Shown here: positions 47,586-57,515 of the stretch, one piece after another
Layout of the letters: the number at the start of each line of letters is the position of its first letter
Numbering within the stretch: position 1 is the stretch's first letter
Notes under the pieces: model-generated
The model's input: the letters and a program-made list of their open reading frames with translations, nothing else
Told to the model about the DNA's origin: nothing
Database searches by the model: none
Made by a program: the position numbers and the translations under genes
DNA from: Perca fluviatilis
Taxonomy: Eukaryota; Chordata; Actinopteri; Perciformes; Percidae
Assembly: GCF_010015445.1 (NCBI RefSeq)
Contig: NC_053127.1
Location: forward strand, 31,185,715 to 31,249,714
Reading direction: 5' to 3'
Length of the DNA: 64,000 nt

Positions 47586-48292
47586 ATGTCAAAAAAAGCA
47601 GCAGGAAACCGATGGAATGCCTTCTCCAGGTAGGGAATGAGTCCTTACCCCAAGTGAAGGAGTTCAAGTACCTTGGGGTTTTGTTCGCGAGTGAGGGGAC
47701 AATGGAGCGGGAGATTGGTCGGAGAATCGGCGCAGCGGGTGCGGTATTACATTCCATCTATCGCACCGTTGTAACGAAAAGAGAGCTGAGCCAGAAGGCA
47801 AAGCTCGCATCTACCGGGTCAGTTTTCGTTCTACCCTCACCTATGGTCGCGAAGGTTGGCACATGACCGAAAGAACGAGATCCAGGGTGCAAGCGGGGTC
47901 GAAATGGTTTCCTCAGGAGGGTGGCTGGCGTCTCTTAGAGATAGGGTGAGAAGCTCAGTCATCCGTGAGGAGCTTGGAGAGCCGCGTGCCTTTGAGTCGA
48001 AAGGAGCCAGTTGAGGTGGTTCGGGCATCTGGTGAGGATGCCCCTGGGCGCTCCCCTAGGTATTCGAGACACGTCCAGCTGGGAGGAGGCCTCGGGGAAG
48101 ACCCAGAACTAGGTGGAGGGATTATATCTCCAACCTGGCCTGGGAACGCCTCGGGATCCCCCAGTCGGAGCTGGTTAATGTTGCTCGGGAAAGGGAAGTT
48201 TGGGGTCCCCTGCTGGAGCTGCTCCCCCCGCGACCCGACACCGGATAAGCGGACGAAGATGGATGGATGGATGGATGGATGTCAAAAAAAGC
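47586..48292 (+). mobile_element. LINE 3' end insertion with target-site duplication
   Basis: The sequence ATGTCAAAAAAAGC occurs at both edges (47586-47599 and 48279-48292), a 14-bp target-site duplication inside satellite sequence. Between them is the 5'-truncated 3' part of a non-LTR retrotransposon ending in (GGAT)n (about 48259-48280). The tail repeat and the protein remains suggest the RTE/Rex3 type, but this clade is a best guess. Confidence 0.75.
47612..48255 (+). pseudogene. Truncated LINE reverse transcriptase C-terminal region
   Basis: The frame from 47612 reads VKEFKYLGVLFASEGTMERE and continues through RRIGAAGAVLHSIYRTVVTK to about 47806. This is the conserved 'KYLG' thumb and connection region after the polymerase core of LINE reverse transcriptases. 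Downstream similarity (a TYG-like motif, RVAG-like sequence, a WERLGIP-like segment near 48147 and PPRPD near 48228) is spread over several frames, so frameshifts have broken it. The polymerase core with the catalytic aspartates is absent because the element is 5'-truncated. It cannot be functional. Confidence 0.75.
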
Positions 48293-48550
48293 CATAGTAT
48301 AGTATGTTGAAATATATAAAAAAGTCATATTATAGTATGTTGAAAAAAAGTGATAAAGAAGTCATAGCATAGTATGTCGAAAAAAAGTGATAGTATAGTA
48401 TGTAAAAAAAGTCATATTATAGTATGTTGAAAAGATTATAGTACAGTATGTTGAAAAAAGGTCATAGTATAGTATGCAAAAGTTAATAAAGTATAGTATG
48501 TCAAAATAAGTCAATGTCAACAAACTATATAACTATATAGTATAGTAAAG

Positions 48551-48701
48551 AACCATTGTAATCCTACAATGGTTTGTTTAAAAACGTCATAGGACATTTA
48601 CCTTGACACTGTTTAGGCAGACAAGTTGGTGGAGTGGTTAATGTGATTGACTGGTCCTCCATTGTTGTCTATCTGTGAGGGTTCGAATCCCGTCCTTGTC
48701 A
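48551..48701 (+). pseudogene. Pseudo-tRNA cassette copy 1 (tRNA-Ser-like) with hairpin
   Basis: The hairpin AACCATTGTA-ATCC-TACAATGGTT (48551-48574) has perfect 10-bp arms. The 82-nt tRNA-like unit (48620-48701) starts GACAAGTTGGTGGAGTGGTT and ends GGTTCGAATCCCGTCCTTGT followed by CA. The acceptor strands GACAAG and CTTGTC pair. The A box (TGGTGGAGTGG) and B box (GGTTCGAATCC) are recognisable. Length and overall sequence match vertebrate tRNA-Ser(GCT), a type II tRNA with a long variable arm, but the anticodon position reads GGT instead of GCT and several stem positions are mismatched. Confidence 0.75.
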
Positions 48702-49596
48702 ACCAGAGTGCTATATTCTGCTAAAGCTACATGTCAGCAACCTAGCTGACTGCATTCAAATCACTGTCTTTCCATCAATATTATAACTTTCTGCCAGAGA
48801 AACCTTCATGTTATGATTGTTTTAGTATAGTATGTTGAAATATGTCGACAAAACGTATTATAGTATGTTGAAAAAAGTGATAAAAAAGTCATAGTATAGT
48901 ATGTCGAAAAAAGTGAATAAAAAGTCATAGTATAATATGTTGAAAAAAGTGAATAAAAAGTCATAGTATAGTATGTCAAAAAAAGTCAATAAAAAGTCAT
49001 AGTATGTCGAAAAAAGTGATAAAAAAGTCACAGTATAGTATGTCGAAAAAAGTCATAGTATAGTATGACGAAAAAAGTCATAGTATAGTATGTCAAAAAA
49101 AGTGAATAAAAAGTCATAGTATAGTATGTCGAAAAAAGTCATAGTATAGTATGTCGAAAAAAGTCATAGTATAGTATGTCAAAAAAAGTGAATAAAAAGT
49201 CATAGTATAGTATGTCGAAAAAAGTCATAGTATAGTATGTCGAAAAAGTCAATAAAAAGTCATAGTATAGTATGTCAAAAAAAGTCATAGTATAGTATGT
49301 CGAAAAAAGCCAATAAAAAGTCATAGTATAGTATGTCGAATAAATTCATAGTAAAGTATGTCAAATAAAGTGATAAAGAAGACATAGTATAGTATGTTGA
49401 AAAAGGTCATAGTATAGTATGTCAAAAAAAGTAATATTATAGTATTTCGAAAAAAGTCATATTATAGTATATAAAAAAAGCCATAGTATAGTATGTCGAA
49501 AAAGGTCATAGTATGCAAAAGTTAATAAAGTATAGTATGTCAAAATAAGTCAATGTCAACAAAATCCTAGTATAGTAACTACATAGTATAGTAAAG

Positions 49597-49747
49597 AACC
49601 ATTGTAATCCTACAATGGTTTGTTTAAAAACGTCATAGGACATTTACCTTGACACTGTTTGGGCAGACAAGTTGGTGGAGTGGTTAATGTGATTGACTGG
49701 TCCTCCATTGTTCTCTATCTGTGAGGGTTTGAATCCCATCCTTGTCA
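49597..49747 (+). pseudogene. Pseudo-tRNA cassette copy 2 (tRNA-Ser-like) with hairpin
   Basis: Same organisation as copy 1: the hairpin at 49597-49620 and the tRNA-like unit at 49666-49747. The B box carries one change (GGTTTGAATCC), shared with copy 3. The downstream body (CCAGAGTGCTATATTCTGC ... CCAGAGAAACCTTCATG) runs to about 49872 and rejoins the satellite. Confidence 0.75.
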
Positions 49748-50225
49748 ACCAGAGTGCTATATTCTGCTAAAGCTACATGTCAGCAACCTAGCTGACTGCA
49801 TTCAAATCACTGTCTTTGCATCAACATTATAACTTTCTGCCAGAGAAACCTTCATGTTATGGTTGTTTTAGTATAGTATGTTGAAATATGTCGACAAAAA
49901 GTATTATAGTATGTCGAAAAAAGTGATAAAAAAGTGATAGTATAGCATGTCGAAAAAAGTCATAGTATAATATGTTGAAAAAAGTGAATAAAAAGTCATA
50001 GTATAGTATGTCGAAAAAAGTGAATAAAAAGTCATAGTATGTCGAAAAAAGTGATAAAAAAGTCATAGTATAGTATGTCGAAAAAAGTCATAGTATAGTA
50101 TGTCGAAAAAAGTGAATAAAAAGTCATAGTATGTCGAAAAAAGTGATAAAAAAGTCATAGTATAGTATGTCGAAAAAAGTGAATAAAAAGTCATAGTATA
50201 GTATGTCGAAAAAAGTCATAGTATA

Positions 50226-50295
50226 GTATGTCAAAAAAAGTAAATGAAAAGTCATAGACTATACTATGACTTTTCATTCACTTTTTTCGACATAC
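50226..50295. repeat. Inverted satellite junction (hairpin)
   Basis: The arms at 50226-50257 and 50264-50295 are inverted copies of one satellite unit (2 mismatches in 32) around the 6-nt centre ACTATA. A decayed equivalent lies at about 51478-51545 in the next higher-order copy. Confidence 0.8.
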
Positions 50296-50856
50296 CATAA
50301 TGTCGAAAAAGTGATAAAAAGTCATAGTATAGTATGTCGAAAAAAGTGAATAAAAAGTCATAGTATAGTATGTCGAAAAAAGTCATAGTATAGTATGCCG
50401 AAAAAAGTGATAAAAAGTCATAGTACAGTATGTCGAAAAAAGTCATAGTATAGTATGTCCCCAAAAAGAAAAAGTCATAGTATAGTATGTCGAAAAAAGT
50501 GAATAAAAAAGTCATAGTATAGTATGTCAAAAAAGGTCATAGTATAGTATAGTCGAAAAAAAGCCAATAAAAAGTCATAGTATAGTATGTCGAAAAAAAG
50601 TTTATAATAAAGTATAATAAATAAAGTGATAAAGAAGACATAGTATAGTATGTTGAAAAAGGTCATAGTATAGTATGTCAAAAAAGTAATATTATAGTAT
50701 TTCGAAAAAAAGTCATAGTATAGTATATAAAAAAGTCATAGTATAGTATGTCGAAAAAGGTCATAGTATGCGAAAAAAGTTAATAAAGTATAGTATGTCA
50801 AAATAAGTCAATGTCAACAAAATCCTAGTATAGTAATCAACTATGTATTAGTAAAG

Positions 50857-51006
50857 AACCATTGTAATCCTACAATGGTTTGTTTAAAACGTCATAGGAC
50901 ATTTACCTTGACACTGTTTGGGCAGACAAGTTGGTGGAGTGGTTAATGTGATTGACTGGTCCTCCATTGTTCTCTATCTGTGAGGGTTTGAATCCCATCC
51001 TTGTCA
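50857..51006 (+). pseudogene. Pseudo-tRNA cassette copy 3 (tRNA-Ser-like) with hairpin
   Basis: The hairpin is at 50857-50880 and the tRNA-like unit at 50925-51006. The tRNA-like unit is the same as copy 2, but the flanking sequence has small indels relative to it (GTTTAAAACGTC for GTTTAAAAACGTC, ACTTTCGCC for ACTTTCTGCC, GACGCTATTC for GACTGCATTC). Confidence 0.72.
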
Positions 51007-53914
51007 ACCAGAGTGCTATATTCTGCTAAAGCTACATGTCAGCAACCTAGCTGACGCTATTCAAATCACTGTCTTTGCATCAACATTATAACTTTCGCCA
51101 GAGAAACCTTCATGTTATGGTTGTTTTAGTATAGTATGTTGAAATATGTCGAAAAAAGTATTATAGTATGTCGAAAAAGTGATAAAAAAGTATAGTATAG
51201 CATGTCGGAAAAAAGTCATAGTATAATATGTTGAAAAAGTGAATAAAAAGTCATAGTATAGTATGTCGAAAAAAGTGAATAAAAAGTCATAGTATGTCGA
51301 AAAAAGTGATAAAAAAAGTCATAGTATAGTATGTCGAAAAAAGTCATAGTATAGTATGTCGAAAAAGTAATAAAAAGTCATGGTATGTCGAAAAAGTGAT
51401 AAAAAAGTCATAGTATAGTATGTCGAAAAAGTGAATAAAAGTCATAGTATAGTATGTCGAAAAAGTCATAGTATAGTATGTCGAAAAAAGTAAATGAAAA
51501 GGACTATAATTATGACTTTTCATGTGACTTTTCGAAGCACCATAATGTCGAAAAGTGGATAAAAAGTCATAGTATAGTATGTCGAAAAAGTGAATAAAAA
51601 GTTAGTATAGTATGTCGAAAAACATAAAAAAGTCATAATATAGTATGTCGAAAAAAAGTGATAAAAAGTCATAGTACAGTATGTCGAAAAAAGTCATAGT
51701 ATAGTATGTCCCAAAAAATTTATAAAAAGTCATAGTATAGTATGCCGAAAAAAGTGATAAAAAAGTCATAGTATAGTATGTCTAAAAAGGTCATAGTATA
51801 ATATGTCGAAAAAAGTGAATAAAAAGTCATAGTATAGTATGTCGAAAAAGTCATAGTATTGTATGCGAAAAGTTAATAAAAAGTCTTAGTCGAAAAAAAG
51901 TCTTAGTATAGTATAAGTCGAAAAAAGGTCATAGTATAGTATGTCAAAAAGTCATGATATAAAGGGTCTAAAAAGTCATAGTATAGTATGTCAAAAAAAA
52001 GTCATAGTATAGTATGTCGAAAAAGTCATAGTATAGTATGTCGAAAAAAGTGAATAAAAGTCATAGTATAGTATGTCGAAAAAAGTCATAGTATAGTATG
52101 TCGAAAAAGTGAATAAAAAAGTCATAGTATAGTAAGGTCGAAGTAAAGTGAATAAAAAATTAATAGTATAGTATGACAAAAAAGTGAATAAAATGCAGTA
52201 TAGTATGTCGAAAAAGTCATAGTATAGTATGTCGAAAAAGTCATAATTATAGTATGTCGAGAAAAAAGTGAATAAAAAGTCATAGTATAGTATGTCGAAA
52301 AAGTGAATAAAAAGTCATAGTATAGTATGTCGAAAAAAGTCATAGTATAGTATGTCGAAAAAAGTGAATAAAAAGTCATAGTATAGTATGTCGAAAAGTC
52401 ATAGTATAGTATGTCGAAAAAGAGTCATAGTATAGTATGTCGAAAAAAAGTCATAGTATGAGTATGTCGAAAAAAGAGTCATAGTATAGTATGTCGAAAA
52501 AGTCATAGTATAGTATGTCGAAAAAGTGAATAAAAAGTCATAGTATAGTATGTCGAGAAAAAGAGTGAATAAAAGTCATAGTATTATGTGAAAAAAAGGG
52601 TCATGGTATAGTATGTCGAAAAAGTAAATAAAGTCATAGTACAGTATGTCGAAAAAAAGTGAATAAAAAGTCATAGTATAGTAGAAAAAGGTCATGGTAT
52701 GGTATGTGAAAAGTCATAGTGGTATGTCAAAAAAGTCATAGTATAGTATGTCGAAAAAAGAGTCATAGTTATAGTATGTCGAAAAAAAGTTGAATAAAGG
52801 TATAGTTAGTATGTCGAAAAAAGTGAATAAAAGTCATAGTTATAGTATGTCGAAAAGTCATAGTATAGTTATGTGAAGAAAAGTGAATAAAAAGTCATAG
52901 TATAGTATGCGAGAAAAGTGAATAAAGTATAGTATGTCGAAAAAGTTATAAAAAGTCATAGTATAGTTGAAAAAAGTCATAGTATAGTATGTCGAAAAAA
53001 AGTGAATAAAAGTCATAGTATAGTTATGTCGAAAAAGAGTGAATAAAAGTCATAGTATAATTATGTCGAAAAAGTCATAGTATAGTATGTCAAAAGTGAA
53101 TAAAGAGTCATAGTATAGTATGTCAAAAAAGTCATAGTATAGGTATGTAGTAAAAGTGGGTATAAAAGATACGCAGTATAGTATGTCGAAAAAAGTGATA
53201 AAGAAGTCATAGTATAGTATGTCGAAAAGATTATAGTACAGTATGTCAAAAAAAAGTGATAGTATAGTATGTCGAAAAAAGTCAATAAAATGTCATAGTA
53301 TAGTATGTCGAAAAAAGTCATAGTATAGTATGTCCAAAAAAATTAATAAAAAGTCATAGTATAGTATGTTGAAAAAAGTCATAGTATAGTATGTTGAAAA
53401 AAGTGAATAAAAAGTCATAGTATAGTATGTTGAAAAAAGTCATAAAAAAGTCATAGTACAGTATGTCGAAAAAAAGTGAATAAAAAGTCATAGTATAGTA
53501 TGTCGAAAAGATTATAGTACAGTATGTCAAAAAAAAGTGATAGTATAGTATGTCGAAAAAAGTCAATAAAATGTCATAGTATAGTATGTCGAAAAAAGTC
53601 ATAGTATAGTATCCCCAAAAAAATTAATAAAAAGTCATAGTATAGTATGTCGAAAAAAGTCATAGTATAGTATGTTGAAAAAAGTGAATAAAAAGTCATA
53701 GTATAGTATGTTGAAAAAAGTCATAGTACAGTATGTCGAAAAAAAGTGAATAAAAAGTCATAGTATAGTATGCAAAAGTTAATAAAGTATAGTATGTCGA
53801 AAAAAAGTGAATAAAAAGTCATAGTATGGTATGCAAAAGTTAATAAAGTATAGTATGTCAAAATAAGTCAATGTCAACAAAATCCTAGTATAGTAACTAC
53901 ATAGTATAGTAAAG

Positions 53915-54065
53915 AACCATTGTAATCCTACAATGGTTTGTTTAAAAACGTCATAGGACATTTACCTTGACACTGTTTGGGCAGACAAGTTGGTGGAGTG
54001 GTTAATGTGATTGACTGGTACTCCATTGTTCTCTATCTGTGAGGGTTCGAATCCCATCCTTGTCA
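53915..54065 (+). pseudogene. Pseudo-tRNA cassette copy 4 (tRNA-Ser-like) with hairpin
   Basis: The hairpin is at 53915-53938 and the tRNA-like unit at 53984-54065, with a perfect B box GGTTCGAATCC and ACTGGTACTCC at the anticodon arm, slightly closer to tRNA-Ser(GCT) than the other copies. The downstream body breaks off after CAAATCACTGTC at about 54132. The missing last part (CCAGAGAAACCTTCATGTTA) appears detached at about 54318. Confidence 0.75.
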
Positions 54066-54945
54066 ACCAGAGTGCTATATTCTGCTAAAGCTACATGTCA
54101 GCAACCTAGCTGACTGCATTCAAATCACTGTCACTGTCAAAAAAAGCCATAGCATAGTATGTCGAAAAAAGTCATAGTATAGTATGTTGAAAAAATTCAT
54201 AGTATAGTATGTCGAAAAAAGTGATAAAAAAGTCATAGTACAGTATGTCGAAAAAAGTTAATAAAAAGTCATAGTATAGTATGTCGAAAAAGGTCATAGT
54301 ACTATAGTAACTTTCTGCCAGAGAAACCTTCATGTTATGGTTGTTTTAGTATAATATGTCAAAAAACGTCATAGTATAATATGTCAAAAAAAGTGAATAA
54401 AAAGTCATAGTATAGTATGTCGAAAAAAGTCATAGTATAATATGTCGAAAAAAGTGAATAAAAAGTCATAGTATAGTATGTCGAAAAAAGTCATAGTATT
54501 GTATGTCGAAAAAAGTTAATAAAAAGTCATAGTCGAAAAAAAGTCTTAGTATAGTATGTCGAAAAAAGTCATAGTATAGTATGTCAAAAAAGTCATGATA
54601 TAGTATGTCAAAAAAAAAGTGATCAAAAAGTCATAGTATAGTATGTCAAAAATAGTTATAGTATAGTGTGTCGAAAAAAAGTAATATAAAAGTCATAGTA
54701 TATTGAAAAAAGTGATAAAGAAGTCATAGTATAGTATGTTGAAAAGATCATAATACAGTATGTCGAAAAAAAGTGATAGTATAGTATGTAAAAAAAAATC
54801 TGTATAGAAAGTCGAAAAAAGTGATAAGAAAGTCATAGTATAGTATGTCCAAATAGTCATAGTATAGTATGTCGAAAAAAGTTATCAAAAAGTCACATTA
54901 TAGTATGTCGAAAAAAAGTGATTGAAAAAGTCATAGTACAGCATG

Positions 54946-55572
54946 TCTATAACTTCCTTCTCAACCCCCTTTGTGATTAGACTGAAGCCTTACTGATATT
55001 GACACTGTGTGTCCTTTGAGATTCCTCCTGGCTCATCTCACTGTCTGCTGAGTCCTGTCCGTGTGCGGCCTCAACATCATCTGCATTCCAGATACATCCT
55101 TCTTTTCTCTCCCTTACACTTGAAATTTATCTTTGTAGTATTATTCATATTCTCTCTTTTTTATGTTTAATGTAAAACTGTTTGCAAATCAACAGGGGAA
55201 AAAGGCCGTAAAGACATGATATATTTTTGAAACAGATGGTGTCGGGTGTCTTAACACATCCCATACTAGCTGTCAGTCCTTTCAGTGTTTATGACAGACA
55301 CCTGACTGTGAGGCCTCATGGCACTGAAGCTTAGTCTCAAACTCATTTGACCCTCTGGGAATAACACAACTGTTAAAGACAATCAACATGATATTGCATG
55401 CTTGTCAACCAGCCTTCAGTGAACTACTTTCAGTTTTAGCTACTTTATAGCGTTCACCACCAGATTTACATGCTGTACCTAATGATCATCACGTCTGCCT
55501 TTTGTTTCTTTTTGAAAGGCATGTAACAGTAATTTATAACTAAAAGATGATGCTACTGTTTGTCTGGAAAGC
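54946..55572. other. Non-coding stretch after the array
   Basis: Unique sequence. No gene or repeat is recognised. Confidence 0.3.
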
Positions 55573-55800
55573 TTAAAGGCTTGGTTATACTTGCGTGTGA
55601 CACCGTAAGTGTGGCTCGGGCCTCCGTAGATGGCGCGCGTGGTACAAGCATGCACGGACGTTTATGCTCAAACCCATTGTTCGTTGCAGTACTCTCCGAA
55701 ACACCAGGGGGCGTACAAACAAAATAATCTGTGAATAAGCAAGAATCAGTAGAGAAGAAGAGAGTGGAAGTGAAGGAAAGTGGCTGCCTGGCTACAGTAT
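55573..55800. mobile_element. DNA-transposon terminal fragment (tentative)
   Basis: It begins AAGGCTTGGTTATACTTGCG, which resembles the terminus of a common fish DNA-transposon derivative (GGCCTGGTTTATACTTCTGCG type), followed by a CG-containing ACACCGTAAGTGTGGCTCGG segment. A 91-codon minus-strand frame crosses it without recognisable similarity. The class is uncertain. Confidence 0.35.
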
Positions 55801-55839
55801 TAAACCAAGGGGGTAAGCCAGCCTCCACAAAGCGTACCT

Positions 55840-56490
55840 CCTATGGCGCCATTTTGATGCTACCTAGCACTCACCTGCCGTTAGCATTCCATTGACTGCC
55901 ATTCATTTTGGCGCCACTTTGACAGGGAATAACTTTACATCTGAAGCGTTTAAAGACTCTATTTGTCCATTGTTTATTTCTAAAGAAACATGACAATGTA
56001 TAAAAGGCTCCATTACCTTGTACCTCACGTTATGGCTCCGTAGCAGACGTTTTTGTAAAAATAGGCTAACGATTGTGTCATAACCACGCGACTTACTGTC
56101 GCATAGTAGAGGAATTACCGTATAGTACAGGAGAAGCTCGCAGGCATTTTGGACTTACATTAGCTGTTTAAGTTTAATTACTAATGTTAACTAGCATTTT
56201 AGTTATGCAATAATTCGCCTGTGCCGATGTTATCTTCTTACATATACCTACGCTCTCCATCTCTGTAAGATTGGGAATGATTGAGATTTCTCTTGGCACA
56301 GCTACCAGAAGACTTACAACTTTCAGACAGGTTGCTCACGTCACATCTACGTCTTCAAGCTCAGTTGGAGGCTGCTCAGTAACGCTCAGCCAGCACCGGA
56401 AAAGTGCTTCTAATATCCTTCACTGGTCTCCATAGAAAACAACGGCGTCACATTGATCATTTATTTTACTGTCTATGTATTAATTATAAA
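55840..56490. mobile_element. Interspersed repeat, class unknown
   Basis: The phrases ACCTCACGTTATGGCTCCGT, AGGCTAACGATTGTGTCATA, CATAGTAGAGGAATTACCGT and CTCCATAGAAAACAACGGCG are ones I associate with a repeated teleost sequence. No open frame and no clear ends are seen. Confidence 0.4.
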
Positions 56491-57515
56491 TAACTATTAA
56501 CATCACTGTTTATCTCCAAATCACTGTTTGACTGCAACGCTGATAGCAACACTCTTTCCGTGAAGCCGTTTTTTAGCTTTGACAAAACGATCTCTCATGT
56601 TTTTCTACACTCTCCAGCAAAATGCTTCTTCTTTTCCCAGTGTGGTGTCTCTTTCTGACCACAAATTGAAGGCCGTGGTCCCTGTGGTCTGTACATAAAG
56701 AATCCTACAGATGTTTGTAGAGGCGAGCCTGCTCTGCCAGTCTTCCCAGCCCACCGCGTTGAACTGAAAGCGCAAAGGCGCCAAGTAACATAAATTCAGA
56801 GGTGCACGACCACAAATAGGATCCTTCTTACCTGCAGCAGTCCAAATACTTAAACCTGCTTTCTATGATGATTCTTTTTCGTCACGTTTCTCCTCGCCTG
56901 ATGAATGTAAGTCAGTGTTCACACTCTGCTTTGGTCTGCCCCAACTCCTGAGGGAAATATCTGACTCCTTAGCTGCTAATTGCTAATATGTTCACCATTA
57001 GGACCATTAGGTACTGAGGTAGGTTACATTGGGTTTATCAGACCTGCTTCTGGAAACAAAGCAGAGGTTTTTTTTTTTTTAACGTCCGCTGCATTGGAGC
57101 CATTGCCAAATGAGTTGCTACAAAGCTAATTAAGACTATCAGCTCCACAACACACTCTCTCTGGATTTCTCAGTATGGTTTACAAAATGGTGTCGTCCAC
57201 TTTCGCGCGGAGCAGCTCGAGTGATGTGTTTTACCGCTGAGAAAGGACAACAAGGTTCAGCTTTGGAGACAAAGAGGACATAAAAACGACAAGATAATTA
57301 CCTCTTCTGAAGAGTCCATCATGTTTTGTTTTTTTAATCCTCTGTGTCAGAGCTGCGTGGAGGAACGGGTGGGGGTGGTGGGAGGTCACCGGAGGCTTGT
57401 ATCACACGACATTGTTGTTGTCATTACTTAGAGTTCCTCATGGGGGAGACAGAAACTACGCACTATAGCTTTAACATTGCGAGATAGGCCATGGCTTTGG
57501 CAGAGGTCCGAGTTC
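56491..57515. mobile_element. Repeat-derived sequence, class unknown
   Basis: The right part (GGGGGAGACAGAAACTACGC, ACTATAGCTTTAA) looks like a repeated teleost sequence read in reverse. At 57471-57515 (AACATTGCGAGATAGGCC ... GGCAGAGGTC) there is a reverse-oriented fragment of the repeat family at 19628-19865. The rest has no recognisable gene. Confidence 0.35.

Larger units (their letters stand above)
43709..54945. repeat. Satellite-like tandem array (about 25/36-bp units)
   Basis: A long AT-rich array whose core unit is GTCATAGTATAGTATGTCGA followed by A-runs. Two spacings alternate: about 25 bp (core plus AAAAA) and about 36 bp (core plus AAAAAGTGAATAAAAA or GTCAATAAAAA). A small outlier (43709-43905) is separated from the main body (from about 44476) by some 570 bp of unrelated sequence. 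Inserted or co-amplified pieces include a LINE fragment (47600-48280), four pseudo-tRNA cassettes and palindromic junctions. In the 36-bp register the minus strand reads an open 12-residue repeat (TFYSLFSTYYTM), which explains all the long minus-strand frames here. Confidence 0.92.

Noticed and set aside
48620..48701. A functional tRNA-Ser or tRNA-Thr gene
   Set aside because: Stem mismatches, an altered anticodon and co-amplification within satellite sequence make a working tRNA unlikely. It was kept as a pseudogene.
45429..53961. Minus-strand open frames of 60-90 codons with TFYSLFSTYYT repeats
   Set aside because: They follow directly from the 36-bp satellite period lacking stops in one frame. 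There is no start context, splice structure or known protein.
44476..54945. CRISPR-like regular repeats
   Set aside because: The units are directly adjacent satellite repeats with no unique spacers, in a vertebrate genome and without cas genes.
55553..55828. A 91-codon minus-strand frame
   Set aside because: It overlaps a repeat-like terminus and has no recognisable similarity.
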